A DNA stretch of 38,385 nt, taken from NCBI GenBank assembly GCA_013138805.1, contig WTCA01000043.1, positions 1 through 38,385 of the forward strand. The letters are read 5' to 3'. Source of the stretch: an archaeon (lineage in GTDB: Archaea; EX4484-52; GLR71). The notes below the pieces were generated by a model. That model worked only from the letters and a program-made list of their open reading frames with translations, was not told the origin of the DNA and searched no databases. This document shows positions 1 to 9,721 of this stretch, in pieces. The first letter of the stretch is position 1. Each line of letters opens with the position of its first letter. The position numbers and the translations under genes were made by a program.

Positions 1-114
1 ATCCCCAAAGACATCCATATAGTATCGCTCATACCTTTAGGCTATCCCGGGAATAACGCATCCAGAGTAAAAAAGAGAGAACTCAAAAACATCATTCACT
101 GGAATCATTTTTAG
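1..114 (+). CDS. C-terminal end of a nitroreductase-like protein (5' truncated by window)
   Basis: Frame 1 reads IPKDIHIVSLIPLGYPGNNASRVKKRELKNIIHWNHF then TAG at 112-114; 'LIPLGYP...K+EL..IIHW' resembles the nitroreductase-family C-terminus. Confidence 0.6.
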   Translation: MPKDIHIVSLIPLGYPGNNASRVKKRELKNIIHWNHF

Positions 115-256
115 GGGTCTCATCTCCTATGTTGACGCTTCTTGTCTTATGATTTCCCTTATGGAGCATATAAGCTCTTCTGCTTGTGAAACTCTTTCCG
201 CATTCATCACAGACATATTTTTTCTCAAGACCTAAAAGCTTTTTTATGAAACCCAT
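92..256 (-). CDS. Small C2H2 zinc-finger protein (54 aa), not in the ORF track
   Basis: Reverse strand 256->92 translates MGFIKKLLGLEKKYVCDECGKSFTSRRAYMLHKGNHKTRSVNIGDETPKNDSSE*; CX2CX12HX3H is a classical C2H2 finger; TATA-like stretch upstream on the minus strand (270-290). Confidence 0.75.
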   Translation of the reverse strand: MGFIKKLLGLEKKYVCDECGKSFTSRRAYMLHKGNHKTRSVNIGDETPKNDSSE

Positions 257-306
257 ACAAATTATTCTTATCTATCATATAAATATCTTTTCACTAAATA
301 GATGCC

Positions 307-1212
307 ATGCTCTATATAATCATCTTCATAATATCCCTTTTAGCCGTCATCAAGGGCGCAGACATCACGACAGACAGCGCAATCAGGATAGCAAAGCAAT
401 ACGGTGTTTCAGAATTTCTGATTGGTCTGACCATCATAGCATTCGGCACAAGCCTTCCTGAGCTGGCATCGTCCATAACCGCAGTCCTGTACAACACGCC
501 GGAACTGGCAGTATCAAACATAATGGGCTCTAATATAGCAAACATTGGCCTTGTCCTCGGCCTGACAGTTATCATATTCTCAAAGAAGATAGACTGCAAT
601 GTCAGCAAGAGCGACATCTATTTCTTTGTCTTTTCAGTCCTGGCAATTCTTGTTGTCTTCATAGACTACCGCCTGACTTTCGTAGAAGGCATGTTCTTCA
701 TATTGCTTTACATATCTTATACTGTCTATTCTATAAAGACGCATAAGATGGCAAAATCATCACACCGTACTAAGGTAGATTTCACCAATCTTGCCATGCT
801 TGCCATAGGCCTCACATTGCTGATAGCCGGCGCAAACTATTTTATCACATCAGGCATTGAGCTGATTAGCATGTTCGGGATATCAGCGACTGCATTCGGC
901 TTCATTTTCATAGCAGTCGGCACAAGCCTTCCTGAGCTTGCCGCATCGCTGATATCGATGAAGAAGAAGCATCAGGGCCTTGCAGTAGGAAACATAATAG
1001 GATCAAACCTGTTCAACACATTCTTCATCTTCGGCGCAATGGCAGGCATAGAGACAATACCCATGATAAAGTCATTCTACATCTCATCCATGCCGATACT
1101 TGTCGCGCTTACAGCCGTCCTATATCTTGCACTGATGCGTAAAAAGCTTGGTCGCTTTGACGGTTTCCTCTTCCTTGCACTATATTCTCTGTCAGTCATC
1201 CTCGTTTTTTAA
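307..1212 (+). CDS. Calcium/sodium antiporter, CaCA family
   Basis: Two inverted alpha repeats 'FGTSLPELASS..GSNIANIGLVLG' and 'VGTSLPELAAS..GNIIGSNLFN'; multi-TM. Confidence 0.92.
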   Translation: MLYIIIFIISLLAVIKGADITTDSAIRIAKQYGVSEFLIGLTIIAFGTSLPELASSITAVLYNTPELAVSNIMGSNIANIGLVLGLTVIIFSKKIDCNVSKSDIYFFVFSVLAILVVFIDYRLTFVEGMFFILLYISYTVYSIKTHKMAKSSHRTKVDFTNLAMLAIGLTLLIAGANYFITSGIELISMFGISATAFGFIFIAVGTSLPELAASLISMKKKHQGLAVGNIIGSNLFNTFFIFGAMAGIETIPMIKSFYISSMPILVALTAVLYLALMRKKLGRFDGFLFLALYSLSVILVF

Positions 1213-1265
1213 GGACAGGAAAAATCAGCGATATCTTTTTATGCTGGCGCACACAAAATTACACC

Positions 1266-1670
1266 ATGATTGCAGAGACCCAGGTATTGATACTCGCCGC
1301 GACAGGGCTTGTGTTCGCTATAGTGTCTATGGGTATATTGGGAAGAACGCAGAAGCATAAAGAACCGGTTACTCCCACATCACATGGTTTGCATCACTAT
1401 AATAATATATCTCATCAAAACCACGAGGCAGAAAGTCCCCCGCTGGGTGATATCGAAAAAGATCCTGATGCAGCAAAAATAGTTCATGATCTGGTCAAAT
1501 CGCACCACACTTCTCCGAAAGAAGATTATACTCCTCCGAAAGAAGAAGTGGATGCTTTGGTTAAAGCTTATGCTGAAAAACATGGTGATGCAGATGTTGG
1601 TAGTATCCGTAAAGCAGTCGAAAAATACTTAATCAAAGATCATTACAAGTTGCATGACTCTTCTCCTTAA
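1266..1670 (+). CDS. Membrane-anchored His-rich protein of unknown function
   Basis: N-terminal TM segment (LILAATGLVFAIVSMGIL) followed by hydrophilic His/Lys-rich tail; TATA-like sequence upstream. Confidence 0.6.
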   Translation: MIAETQVLILAATGLVFAIVSMGILGRTQKHKEPVTPTSHGLHHYNNISHQNHEAESPPLGDIEKDPDAAKIVHDLVKSHHTSPKEDYTPPKEEVDALVKAYAEKHGDADVGSIRKAVEKYLIKDHYKLHDSSP

Positions 1671-1715
1671 AACCCACCACCCAATATATAAATACAAGCC
1701 CCCTAAATAATTCTT

Positions 1716-3380
1716 ATGATATGGCTTGACATCTTTGCAAATCTCGGCTTCATCGGCTTCTACACAATCTGGGCATTCTTCGCAGGCGCAATAGCAGTCT
1801 TTGGGGTGACAAGCAATTTCGGAAAGAAAGGCCTTATAAGAGACATATTTTTCTCATGGGTCACAGGCATCCTGCTTGTAAGCATAAGCTCTGTAGGCGC
1901 AATCATATTTGCTGTAATTCTAAGAATATTCATAATAGGCATATCAAGAAGCATAGGTATAGGATCAATATCCTCAGTCCTGTCTGCAGAAGACATGTCA
2001 AAAGTAAAGCTCAAAAAGCCTAAGACAAACATAATCATGGCTCTTGTCCTCATACTTTTTTTCTTAAACATCCTCACAGCAATCTTCGCCCCGCCCATGG
2101 AGGTCGGATGGTATAAGATGGATGATGCAGAAACCATATCTGTAAGTCCCGAGACAGAAAAAGATATACAGACAGTGCAGTGGGATGATATAAAAGATAT
2201 GCGTCTGGTCTCGCAGGAATACGCGCTCCAGATACCAAAGACAATGGTGACAGAAACAGGCTGGAAACTGTCCAGTGACTGGGACGGCATATATCCGATA
2301 GACAACACGCTTTACTGGGTGATAGCATATGAGCCTACAAGGCTTGTCAACATGGGAAATCCATCGCCCGCATATATACTTGTAGATGCGCAGGATCCTT
2401 CCAAAAGGACAAAGATACATGAAGACATAAGATACTCAGAGGAAAGAAAAGGTCTTATCCCTATTGCTTACCAGCTCCTGTTCTCCGGCAGGATACAGGA
2501 TGTATCTATAAAATACTGGCTGAACCATCCGTATTTCACTTATGGCGACACAGTCTTCACGCATGACAGTGACGGCAGCCCTGTATGGTTCGCACCTGTC
2601 AAGCTTGACTTGCCGACAATATTTGTAACCAAGTTCTATACAGTCCAGGTCGGTGTCGTGACTCTTGACAATGACGGCAAAGTTGAGTTCCACAGCGAGA
2701 GTGACATAAGAGATGGCAATGCTCCTGCATGGCTCCTTGATAACCAGGCAATAATAGATGAAGACTATACTATGACAAGAACTCTTGTATGGGCAAAGTA
2801 CGCAAGCTGGAAAGGCTTCATAAACTACTATCTCCAGCACGAGAATGTCTATGAGATTGCAAGAGAGTTCTACTTCCAGTATGATAAGCCTGATGACCGC
2901 TTTTTCGGTCTTGTGCAGCTTGAGCCTGAAGGCAGGACAAGGAAAGCAATAACCCATTATGTTGAAATAGAAGCATCGGGCACAGATTATGGCACAGTGA
3001 AAATATATGACACAAGAGCTCTGGGACTTATAGGTCCTGAGCGTGCCCTTGACGGTGCAAGAGGCGAAATCAGCCTGTATTCTGATTGGTATCCTCTCCA
3101 GCCGCTTTTCAAGAAGATAGAGAACGGATATTTCTACATTATACCTATCTATTCAGGCATCTATGAGTCTATGGTCTTAAAAGCAGTTGCAGTCGTAGAC
3201 GCAAAGACTGAGCAGGTAAAGCTTTTCCCGTGGCACGATATAGAAGCTGACGGAGAAGATATATCCTCAGACAGTCAGGAAGATGACTCAGTACTTGAAA
3301 GCTCCCGGTTTTCAGACTGCACAATCCTTTCAAGCAAAAATGTTGACGGCAAGCTCGTGATGACAATTGAATGCAAGTGA
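1716..3380 (+). CDS. Membrane protein of unknown function (N-terminal TM helices, large C-terminal domain)
   Basis: 554-aa ORF, TM-rich N-terminus; TATA-like 'atatataaata' about 26-30 nt upstream of ATG. Confidence 0.75.
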   Translation: MIWLDIFANLGFIGFYTIWAFFAGAIAVFGVTSNFGKKGLIRDIFFSWVTGILLVSISSVGAIIFAVILRIFIIGISRSIGIGSISSVLSAEDMSKVKLKKPKTNIIMALVLILFFLNILTAIFAPPMEVGWYKMDDAETISVSPETEKDIQTVQWDDIKDMRLVSQEYALQIPKTMVTETGWKLSSDWDGIYPIDNTLYWVIAYEPTRLVNMGNPSPAYILVDAQDPSKRTKIHEDIRYSEERKGLIPIAYQLLFSGRIQDVSIKYWLNHPYFTYGDTVFTHDSDGSPVWFAPVKLDLPTIFVTKFYTVQVGVVTLDNDGKVEFHSESDIRDGNAPAWLLDNQAIIDEDYTMTRTLVWAKYASWKGFINYYLQHENVYEIAREFYFQYDKPDDRFFGLVQLEPEGRTRKAITHYVEIEASGTDYGTVKIYDTRALGLIGPERALDGARGEISLYSDWYPLQPLFKKIENGYFYIIPIYSGIYESMVLKAVAVVDAKTEQVKLFPWHDIEADGEDISSDSQEDDSVLESSRFSDCTILSSKNVDGKLVMTIECK

Positions 3381-3419
3381 CTCTAAATATTTATAAACTA
3401 CTCTGACAAATTGATTACT

Positions 3420-4118
3420 ATGACTGGCTATAATTTTAAACCTAAAAATAGTAAAACACCTGCATCTATGCACAAGAAAAAGACAGTGGACACCACACCT
3501 AAATCCAATCCTCTTGCAGGGATGAAATATGTCAGGAAACCTGTCTTCATCGCAGCAGCGATTATTCTTCTTGTGTTTATCCTTGCCGGCCCGAAAATAA
3601 CAGGCAACATCCTTCTGAGCAGCGAAGACAAAGCGCTTGCAGATAACCCTGATTTCCCTGACCTTCCCGCCTTTGAGGCAAACAAGCAGTTTTATCTCTG
3701 CCAGAACCAGCTGAATGAGGAATCAGGAATACTTTCCCAGTACCAGCTTGAGCTTAATGCAAAGTCCACGACCATGGAATCCTGCCTTCAGGACAAGAGC
3801 ACAATCTCATCCCAGTACAGTTCATGCTCTTCCGACCTTTCATCATGCCTGACTAGCTTCATCGCATGCAACTCATCAAAAGAATCGCTTTCCGCAGAGA
3901 TTAAGATATGCAACGATGACCTGACAATAAAGAATCAGGACCTCTCAGAGCTTGAGCTTGAGAGCTACGCGATAAAGAATAATTATGCAGACAGCTACTG
4001 CTGCATAAAAAGAGCGGTTGACGCTAATCCTGATATCAAGTATTACAGGTTTGAGAACAATAGGGTCATATGCACAACAGACAATGATTATGAAGAATTC
4101 AACTGGGAGGGTTGTTGA
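3420..4118 (+). CDS. Single-TM protein with coiled-coil/Cys-containing extracytoplasmic region
   Basis: TM at 'PVFIAAAIILLVFILAGP'; ATG 3420 preferred over TTG 3411 because TATA-like 'aatatttataaac' lies about 28 nt upstream. Confidence 0.65.
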   Translation: MTGYNFKPKNSKTPASMHKKKTVDTTPKSNPLAGMKYVRKPVFIAAAIILLVFILAGPKITGNILLSSEDKALADNPDFPDLPAFEANKQFYLCQNQLNEESGILSQYQLELNAKSTTMESCLQDKSTISSQYSSCSSDLSSCLTSFIACNSSKESLSAEIKICNDDLTIKNQDLSELELESYAIKNNYADSYCCIKRAVDANPDIKYYRFENNRVICTTDNDYEEFNWEGC

Positions 4119-4123
4119 TAACA

Positions 4124-5491
4124 TCATTTTTTTGCATTTTTAGAATCTGTTTTCTTGGCTGTTTTTTTAGTCACTTTCTTCTTGCCTTTCTCAAACACGC
4201 CTGACTTCTTTAGAGCATATGTCGCAGGGTTAAGTATCTTCTGGCAGAACCCGTCAGGAACGCACACTTTCATGTCCTTGTAATATCCCTTGTTTTCGCA
4301 GTTGGCAGGAAGGATAGCTGCCTCTTTCTGTGCCGCGTAATTAAGCTGCGTCGTTATATAGACAGTCTTTATCGGATCTGGATTTCTCTTGTTCCATTCA
4401 AGCAGGATATCCTCAATCTCTTTCAGTGGCCAACCACATGTCATAAGAAAATTTATAAGTATGAATATCGCTCTTTTCCTCCCGTCCTCAAGCCCCTCAA
4501 GTATCTTTTTGATGCACGGGGGAAAATACTGCTCATCAATCTTTTTCAAAGGACCTTCAAATCTTTTGCCCTCATATTTATTCGGATTGTCCTTCTTCAT
4601 CTTTTTATCAAGCTCTTCCTGAATCTCAGCCCAGTCCATTGTCTCAAGAACAAGGGTCGCTGCCTCATCCTCTTCCCAGTTTTCTAGAAAGCCGATATCC
4701 CCGGGAACATTTTCCGGCTGCGCATCCTCAAACCTGAAACCGGAAATATCCTCTTTCCTCAAAGGCCTGCTCACAAGCCATGTCTTTTCATTGAAAGAGT
4801 ATGGAAGCCTGAACAGGTGCCTAACTCCCCAGTTTTCCTCGACATCAACAATATTATAAGGATCCAGTTCCTCTGATCCCTCATCCTTCATCAGCCTTTT
4901 GGAAGACTGATCTATCTCAAGGAATTTCTCAGTAAGTTGTTTTCTTATAAATGCCCGGAGAAATCCGACAATGTTTCTGGGAAGTTCAGGATACATATCG
5001 CTTATATGCCTGCCGTCAATCTTCTCGGGAAATGCCTTGTGCGATACAGCCACATGTATGCCGCGGCTCCCGCTGAACTTGGCAGATATATTCTTTATCC
5101 CGAAAGTCTCAAGAGCGCTTATCAGTAGAATCGCAGTCGCACGCGCATATTCAAACCCATGATCGCAGTCTATGTCAAGTATGAAATCCCAGCCGGAACG
5201 CAAAGAATCAAGCTCCTGCTTCTTAAGCTCGCTTGATAGTGCAAAAGGATTCTTCCACAATTCCACAGACCCGTGAAATGATGTCGCCCCTTCCTTGACC
5301 ATATACTCAAGGTCGCCGATAAAAGGCACAGACGACGGCCTTTTGCCGTAGTAGTTGGCATTGAATCTCGGCACTATCTCTTTTCCCGGGCTTATGGAAA
5401 ACATGTGCTTGAGTATCTCCGGACGCAAGTAATATTCTTTTATCTTGTCAGGCGACGGCCTCTCCGATACAGGCACCTTATCATTATCCAT
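4124..5491 (-). CDS. Archaeal primase, PriS catalytic domain fused to a PriL-CTD-like Fe-S domain
   Basis: PriS motifs 'FILDIDCDHG' and 'AKFSGSRGIHVAV', 'DVEENWGVRHLFRLPYSFNEKT'; C-terminal 'PPCIKKIL...ANCENKGYYKDMKVCVPDGFCQKILNPATY' supplies four Cys as in PriL-CTD. Confidence 0.88.
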   Translation of the reverse strand: MDNDKVPVSERPSPDKIKEYYLRPEILKHMFSISPGKEIVPRFNANYYGKRPSSVPFIGDLEYMVKEGATSFHGSVELWKNPFALSSELKKQELDSLRSGWDFILDIDCDHGFEYARATAILLISALETFGIKNISAKFSGSRGIHVAVSHKAFPEKIDGRHISDMYPELPRNIVGFLRAFIRKQLTEKFLEIDQSSKRLMKDEGSEELDPYNIVDVEENWGVRHLFRLPYSFNEKTWLVSRPLRKEDISGFRFEDAQPENVPGDIGFLENWEEDEAATLVLETMDWAEIQEELDKKMKKDNPNKYEGKRFEGPLKKIDEQYFPPCIKKILEGLEDGRKRAIFILINFLMTCGWPLKEIEDILLEWNKRNPDPIKTVYITTQLNYAAQKEAAILPANCENKGYYKDMKVCVPDGFCQKILNPATYALKKSGVFEKGKKKVTKKTAKKTDSKNAKK

Positions 5492-5678
5492 GTATCAATA
5501 TTGTCCAGATATTTTTATTAAAGATAAGTGCATTTGGACACTGTATAAAATTTTCTTGAATCCAAACAATATTATCACCACCCGAAAGACGAACCTTTTT
5601 ATTTATAGTGGCCATCCCTGAAAAATATATTGTGATGTTAATCCAAAGCAGAGATGTAATATTTATAAGGTTTGAATT

Positions 5679-6683
5679 ATGGCACAATTGTTAAAACAGA
5701 AAGAGAAAAAGAAAGAGTTGGATAGATATGACCAACTGCTCGGAGATATCAAATCCATACTTCAAAGAGGATTATCAAAAGCATATAAAGCAGTGGATAA
5801 TCTAAAGGTCCAGACCTACTGGCAGATTGGTGAAAGAGTTGTGAGGGAAGAACTGGAGCATAAAGGACGGGCAGATTATGGTAAGAAGATTATAGACAAT
5901 TTATCTAAAGATTTGAATATTGATAGGCGTTTATTTTATAGAATCGTTAAGTTCTACAGATTATATCCTATTGTGGTGACAGTGTCCCCACAATTGAGTT
6001 GGTCACATTATGAGATATTGATAGGTATAGAAGAGAATCATATAAGGCAATTTTATGAAAATGTTTCAATAAGAAATAGCTGGAGTGTAAGGGAACTAAA
6101 GAAGAGAATAGATGATAAGGAATATGGGAACGCGCGCAAAAAAGGTGAGATAACTATCAGACTGCCTAGGCAATTGCCAAGCCCGGATGATGTTTTTAAG
6201 CAAAGTTATAACTGGGACTTTATAACTCTTGATGAACAGCATACAGAAAAAGAGCTTGAAGATGCGCTGATAAATGATATTCAGAAGACGTTACTGGAAT
6301 TCGGATGTGGTTTTGCATTTATTGGACGGCAGCAAAAAGTGTTGATAAATAATAATTGGCATAAGGTTGATTTGCTTTTTTACCATATCCTGCTGAAATG
6401 TTATATTGTGGTTGAACTTAAATCAAGAGCATTGATTCCGGGAGATATTGAGCAGGTGACAAGATACCTGACTTATTTCAGGGAAAATAAAATGCATGGA
6501 GATACAGATCCTATTGCGCTTGTGATATGCAAAAGCCATGATAAGATTGATGTGTATTACAGCGCAGGAAAAAACAGGGATGATATATTTATGGCAGAAT
6601 ATAAGACAAAACTGCCTACTGAAGACGAGATCTCAAGAAAGCTTGAAGCTCTAAAAAAGGAAATAAGAGAGAATCATTATTAG
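5679..6683 (+). CDS. DUF1016/YhcG-type PDDEXK nuclease
   Basis: N-terminal 'VDNLKVQTYWQIGERVVREE...YGKKIIDNLSKDL...LSWSHYEIL' plus C-terminal 'HKVDLLFYHILLKCYIVVELKSRALIPGDIEQVTRYL' (PD-(D/E)XK). Confidence 0.88.
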   Translation: MAQLLKQKEKKKELDRYDQLLGDIKSILQRGLSKAYKAVDNLKVQTYWQIGERVVREELEHKGRADYGKKIIDNLSKDLNIDRRLFYRIVKFYRLYPIVVTVSPQLSWSHYEILIGIEENHIRQFYENVSIRNSWSVRELKKRIDDKEYGNARKKGEITIRLPRQLPSPDDVFKQSYNWDFITLDEQHTEKELEDALINDIQKTLLEFGCGFAFIGRQQKVLINNNWHKVDLLFYHILLKCYIVVELKSRALIPGDIEQVTRYLTYFRENKMHGDTDPIALVICKSHDKIDVYYSAGKNRDDIFMAEYKTKLPTEDEISRKLEALKKEIRENHY

Positions 6684-6741
6684 TAGACACAAAAAACCTT
6701 TTTAAAGTTTAACATCGATATATAATATATAGGTAGTAGAT

Positions 6742-7803
6742 ATGTCTGATGGTTGCGGTTCCTGTGATAGCGGTTCATGCAGTCCTTATAGTCTCCCGTC
6801 AACAATAAGTCCAGAAAGTCCTGTATCTTTAGGCGATTCATATAATTCTTCACCATCTTCAGTCTACTCAGATATCCGCGATGCCGGAGGCCTTGATGCA
6901 GCAATAGATATATATGACATTGGGTCTTTAGCCAAAGAAATATACCTTGACCATTCATCTAATCCTGAAAGAATTGCAGACTTATTAAAGAATACAGACA
7001 TAGAAGGTGTTTACGGTCTTCCGCCCAATGTTGCAGGGGTGAATAGTTCAACTATTGGGTATAATCCTTTTACGGGTGAGGGAATTGTAGATTCTGATAT
7101 TGCCTATGATAATAATCTTTCTCCTGATGATCAGCTTTATACAGCACTTCATGAATTATGCCATTGCGAACAGCTTGAATACTCAAAAAACATGCCCCTC
7201 TCTTTCAAAGAAGGCGATGCAGAGACATATACTGATCTTATTATTAATGACTATGTAAGCAAGCTTGAAGATTTATATGAAGGAAGCCTGAATACATCTA
7301 ACTCATCTGATCCGACTTACATTGAGTCCAAAGCTCTGGTCACAGACATCTATGAGAATATAGGTGATGGGGACATAGAAAGAGGACGAGAGAAGTTCTA
7401 TGAGGCTCTTGACCAGTACAAAGAAGACTTCAATCCGGCATTTGAATCTTTCAGGGAAAAGCTTGCCGAAAACGGTCTGGACATTGACACAATATACAAT
7501 GTATTTAATGGTCTTGACAGGGATATTGAGGCAAAGAACCCTTACACAGACAGTAATCAAACAACACCTTATGATGATATGATACCTCCCGGTTTTGGTG
7601 GTCTTGGTCCGATATATCCAGGTATTGGCGGTCTTGGTCCTGAAGCTCCTGGCTTGCCTTATGGACCTTACGGTAATGCCTTAGATCCAGGATATATGGG
7701 TATGCAGGTAGATCCGGTGTCAAGCAATAAAATGCTTGATGATGAACTTCTGCACAAAGCCCCACAAGTTCACAAGGAATATATAAAATTAATATCTTCC
7801 TGA
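6742..7803 (+). CDS. Putative HExxH zinc metallopeptidase-like protein with Cys/Ser-rich N-terminus and GGLGP-rich C-terminal segment
   Basis: 'LYTALHELCHCEQLEYS...FKEGDAETYTDLI' has HExxH plus downstream EGxAE; N-term MSDGCGSCDSGSCSP; 'GFGGLGPIYPGIGGLGPEAPG'. Confidence 0.6.
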   Translation: MSDGCGSCDSGSCSPYSLPSTISPESPVSLGDSYNSSPSSVYSDIRDAGGLDAAIDIYDIGSLAKEIYLDHSSNPERIADLLKNTDIEGVYGLPPNVAGVNSSTIGYNPFTGEGIVDSDIAYDNNLSPDDQLYTALHELCHCEQLEYSKNMPLSFKEGDAETYTDLIINDYVSKLEDLYEGSLNTSNSSDPTYIESKALVTDIYENIGDGDIERGREKFYEALDQYKEDFNPAFESFREKLAENGLDIDTIYNVFNGLDRDIEAKNPYTDSNQTTPYDDMIPPGFGGLGPIYPGIGGLGPEAPGLPYGPYGNALDPGYMGMQVDPVSSNKMLDDELLHKAPQVHKEYIKLISS

Positions 7804-7923
7804 GTGATATTTATACCGGATAACCAAAAATAGCGCACCTTTCTGAAAACAAAAGACGGCAACACAAACCTATATAAGCATGCCAAAAAAATATTTATTG
7901 TCATACATTCTGGAGCAATATTT

Positions 7924-8409
7924 ATGTATCAATGGAAAGAAGAGAAAAATGACCTCAGGTCTTTTACAAGAAAACTCGCAAGGAACGAGACTGTAGGCGA
8001 TATATTTTACATCCTCTTAGGCATCTTCTTCGCGCTTTTAATATACACAAGTCTCAAGATAGTTCTAAGCACCCCGGACCCGATAGTGACTGTCGTCTCC
8101 GGCTCCATGATACCGGCGCTCCAGATCGGCGACATGCTCATACTCAAAGGCATAGACCCGCAGGATATAGATGAAGGCGACATAATTGTCTACTATTACC
8201 CGCCCATGGACAGGCTCATAATCCACCGTGTCTTTGAGATGTACGACGATGGCACTTTCCGGACAAAGGGCGACAATGCCATAACAAACGCCCAGCCGGA
8301 TAGGTGGGTGGTCCAGCCGGAATGGGTTCACGGCACACCCTTAGTGAAGATACCGTATCTGGGATACCCGAGAATTCTTCTTGAAAAAGCATGGCAGCTG
8401 GTTGTTTGA
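7924..8409 (+). CDS. Signal peptidase I, archaeal/ER type
   Basis: Catalytic Ser in 'VVSGSMIPALQIGDMLILKG', 'GDIIVYYYPPMDRLIIHRVFE' (His in place of Lys), 'RTKGDNA'; N-terminal TM. Confidence 0.92.
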   Translation: MYQWKEEKNDLRSFTRKLARNETVGDIFYILLGIFFALLIYTSLKIVLSTPDPIVTVVSGSMIPALQIGDMLILKGIDPQDIDEGDIIVYYYPPMDRLIIHRVFEMYDDGTFRTKGDNAITNAQPDRWVVQPEWVHGTPLVKIPYLGYPRILLEKAWQLVV

Positions 8410-8433
8410 AAATATGTCTGCATCTAATTTTTA

Positions 8434-9714
8434 TCAGCTATAATCCAGCCCGGACAGCCCCCACAAAGAGATATGGTCATTGTCAATCAGGAACCCGACA
8501 GCAAGATCAGTCCCGGGCGAACTCTCAGTCACACCTTTTATCTTCTTGCCTGAAACCTCATCAAAATACTTGAAATCAACACCCGAATACGGGTTCTGCA
8601 GCTCTTCGGGAAGTTCAATGACTGATATGAAAGAAGCTATACCTATAGTACTGTTTGTGACATTGTACTTTGCAGTCGTGTTGAAATTCCCTTCAAGCCT
8701 GTCAAGAAAGCTCGGACCCAAAGAGTCAATGAAATAGCACGACTCATTCAGTTCATCATAGATATAGCTTGACCATACATTGTCTCCTTCCATGACAATT
8801 ATAGGGGCAAAACCCAGCCCAGAAAGATTAGACACAACAGAAGACGCTCCGAATATATAATCAGATATCCCGCTCTCATCATCAGACACATTCTCGCTCA
8901 CGACACCGCGGAAATCATCTGCATTGTTCGGCCCGTCAGGTATATCTGTTATCACAAGTATTTTCTCAGAAGGGTCAGGATCATTGATATCAAGGCTCAG
9001 CCTTCCGCTCGTCCAGTTGTCCGACCCGGAATAATCAAACACGCCGACAGTTGATATCTTCTGCGCATGATAAGGATATTTCGTTGTGTTGCATCTTGTA
9101 ATGATCTGCCTGAGATATCCGTAGCTCTCAATTGATATAAAAGGATCTTCTATAGCCTCTATCTCTATTATGCTTTCTGATGTCGCAGAATCATTGAACT
9201 GTATCCCGAAAATTTGGCACACAACAGACAGGTTCACATCATTTGATAGCGCAAGCGAAAAAGCATCATAAGGAGACACGCCTGTGCTTATGATATCTAT
9301 GCCTACATATATCCTGTGCAGCTGCCCAAGAGAATATATGCTGAATGCCCAGTCCTCTATGGTGGAGTTTTCCATCAGGGCCGGCGTACTGTTCCCATAC
9401 ACCCCTGTTTCAACAAGGCTCTCTATATGTTCGCTCGCAACCCCGTCAGTATACTCCCCGTCTTTCAGTATATCATCTATAAGGGCAATCACACCCCTTT
9501 TGCCTGATATATAGACACTTCTCCCGAAATCCTGTTTTGCCCCTTCCTTAAAATAGAAAAGCTCATCAGTGCGCAGCTTCTCATCAATGTTCATCTTTAA
9601 GTTCTTGTCTATGTCACTGTTTGCGTTTATTGACAGAAGACCTGTAAGGGTCATGATGACAAGCACTGAGAACAGCGAGTACACAAACCCTTTTCTCAGT
9701 ATCTTCTCTGCCAT
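8434..9714 (-). CDS. Prepilin/pseudopilin-like exported protein, last gene of pilin operon
   Basis: MAEKILRKGFVYSLFSVLVIMTLTGLLSINANS: basic KG then hydrophobic helix; ATG at 9714 fits just after the stop of the upstream gene; ORF track start is 9738. Confidence 0.7.
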   Translation of the reverse strand: MAEKILRKGFVYSLFSVLVIMTLTGLLSINANSDIDKNLKMNIDEKLRTDELFYFKEGAKQDFGRSVYISGKRGVIALIDDILKDGEYTDGVASEHIESLVETGVYGNSTPALMENSTIEDWAFSIYSLGQLHRIYVGIDIISTGVSPYDAFSLALSNDVNLSVVCQIFGIQFNDSATSESIIEIEAIEDPFISIESYGYLRQIITRCNTTKYPYHAQKISTVGVFDYSGSDNWTSGRLSLDINDPDPSEKILVITDIPDGPNNADDFRGVVSENVSDDESGISDYIFGASSVVSNLSGLGFAPIIVMEGDNVWSSYIYDELNESCYFIDSLGPSFLDRLEGNFNTTAKYNVTNSTIGIASFISVIELPEELQNPYSGVDFKYFDEVSGKKIKGVTESSPGTDLAVGFLIDNDHISLWGLSGLDYS

Positions 9715-9721
9715 ATCAAAA

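Noticed and set aside
186-461. 91-aa plus-strand ORF at window start
   Set aside because: Overlaps the zinc-finger gene and the antiporter gene in other frames; basic low-complexity product
5484-5687. 67-aa minus-strand ORF between primase and nuclease (internal 'MATINKKVRLSGG...')
   Set aside because: Occupies the divergent promoter region and overlaps the start of the primase gene; no recognisable domain; not confident enough to call
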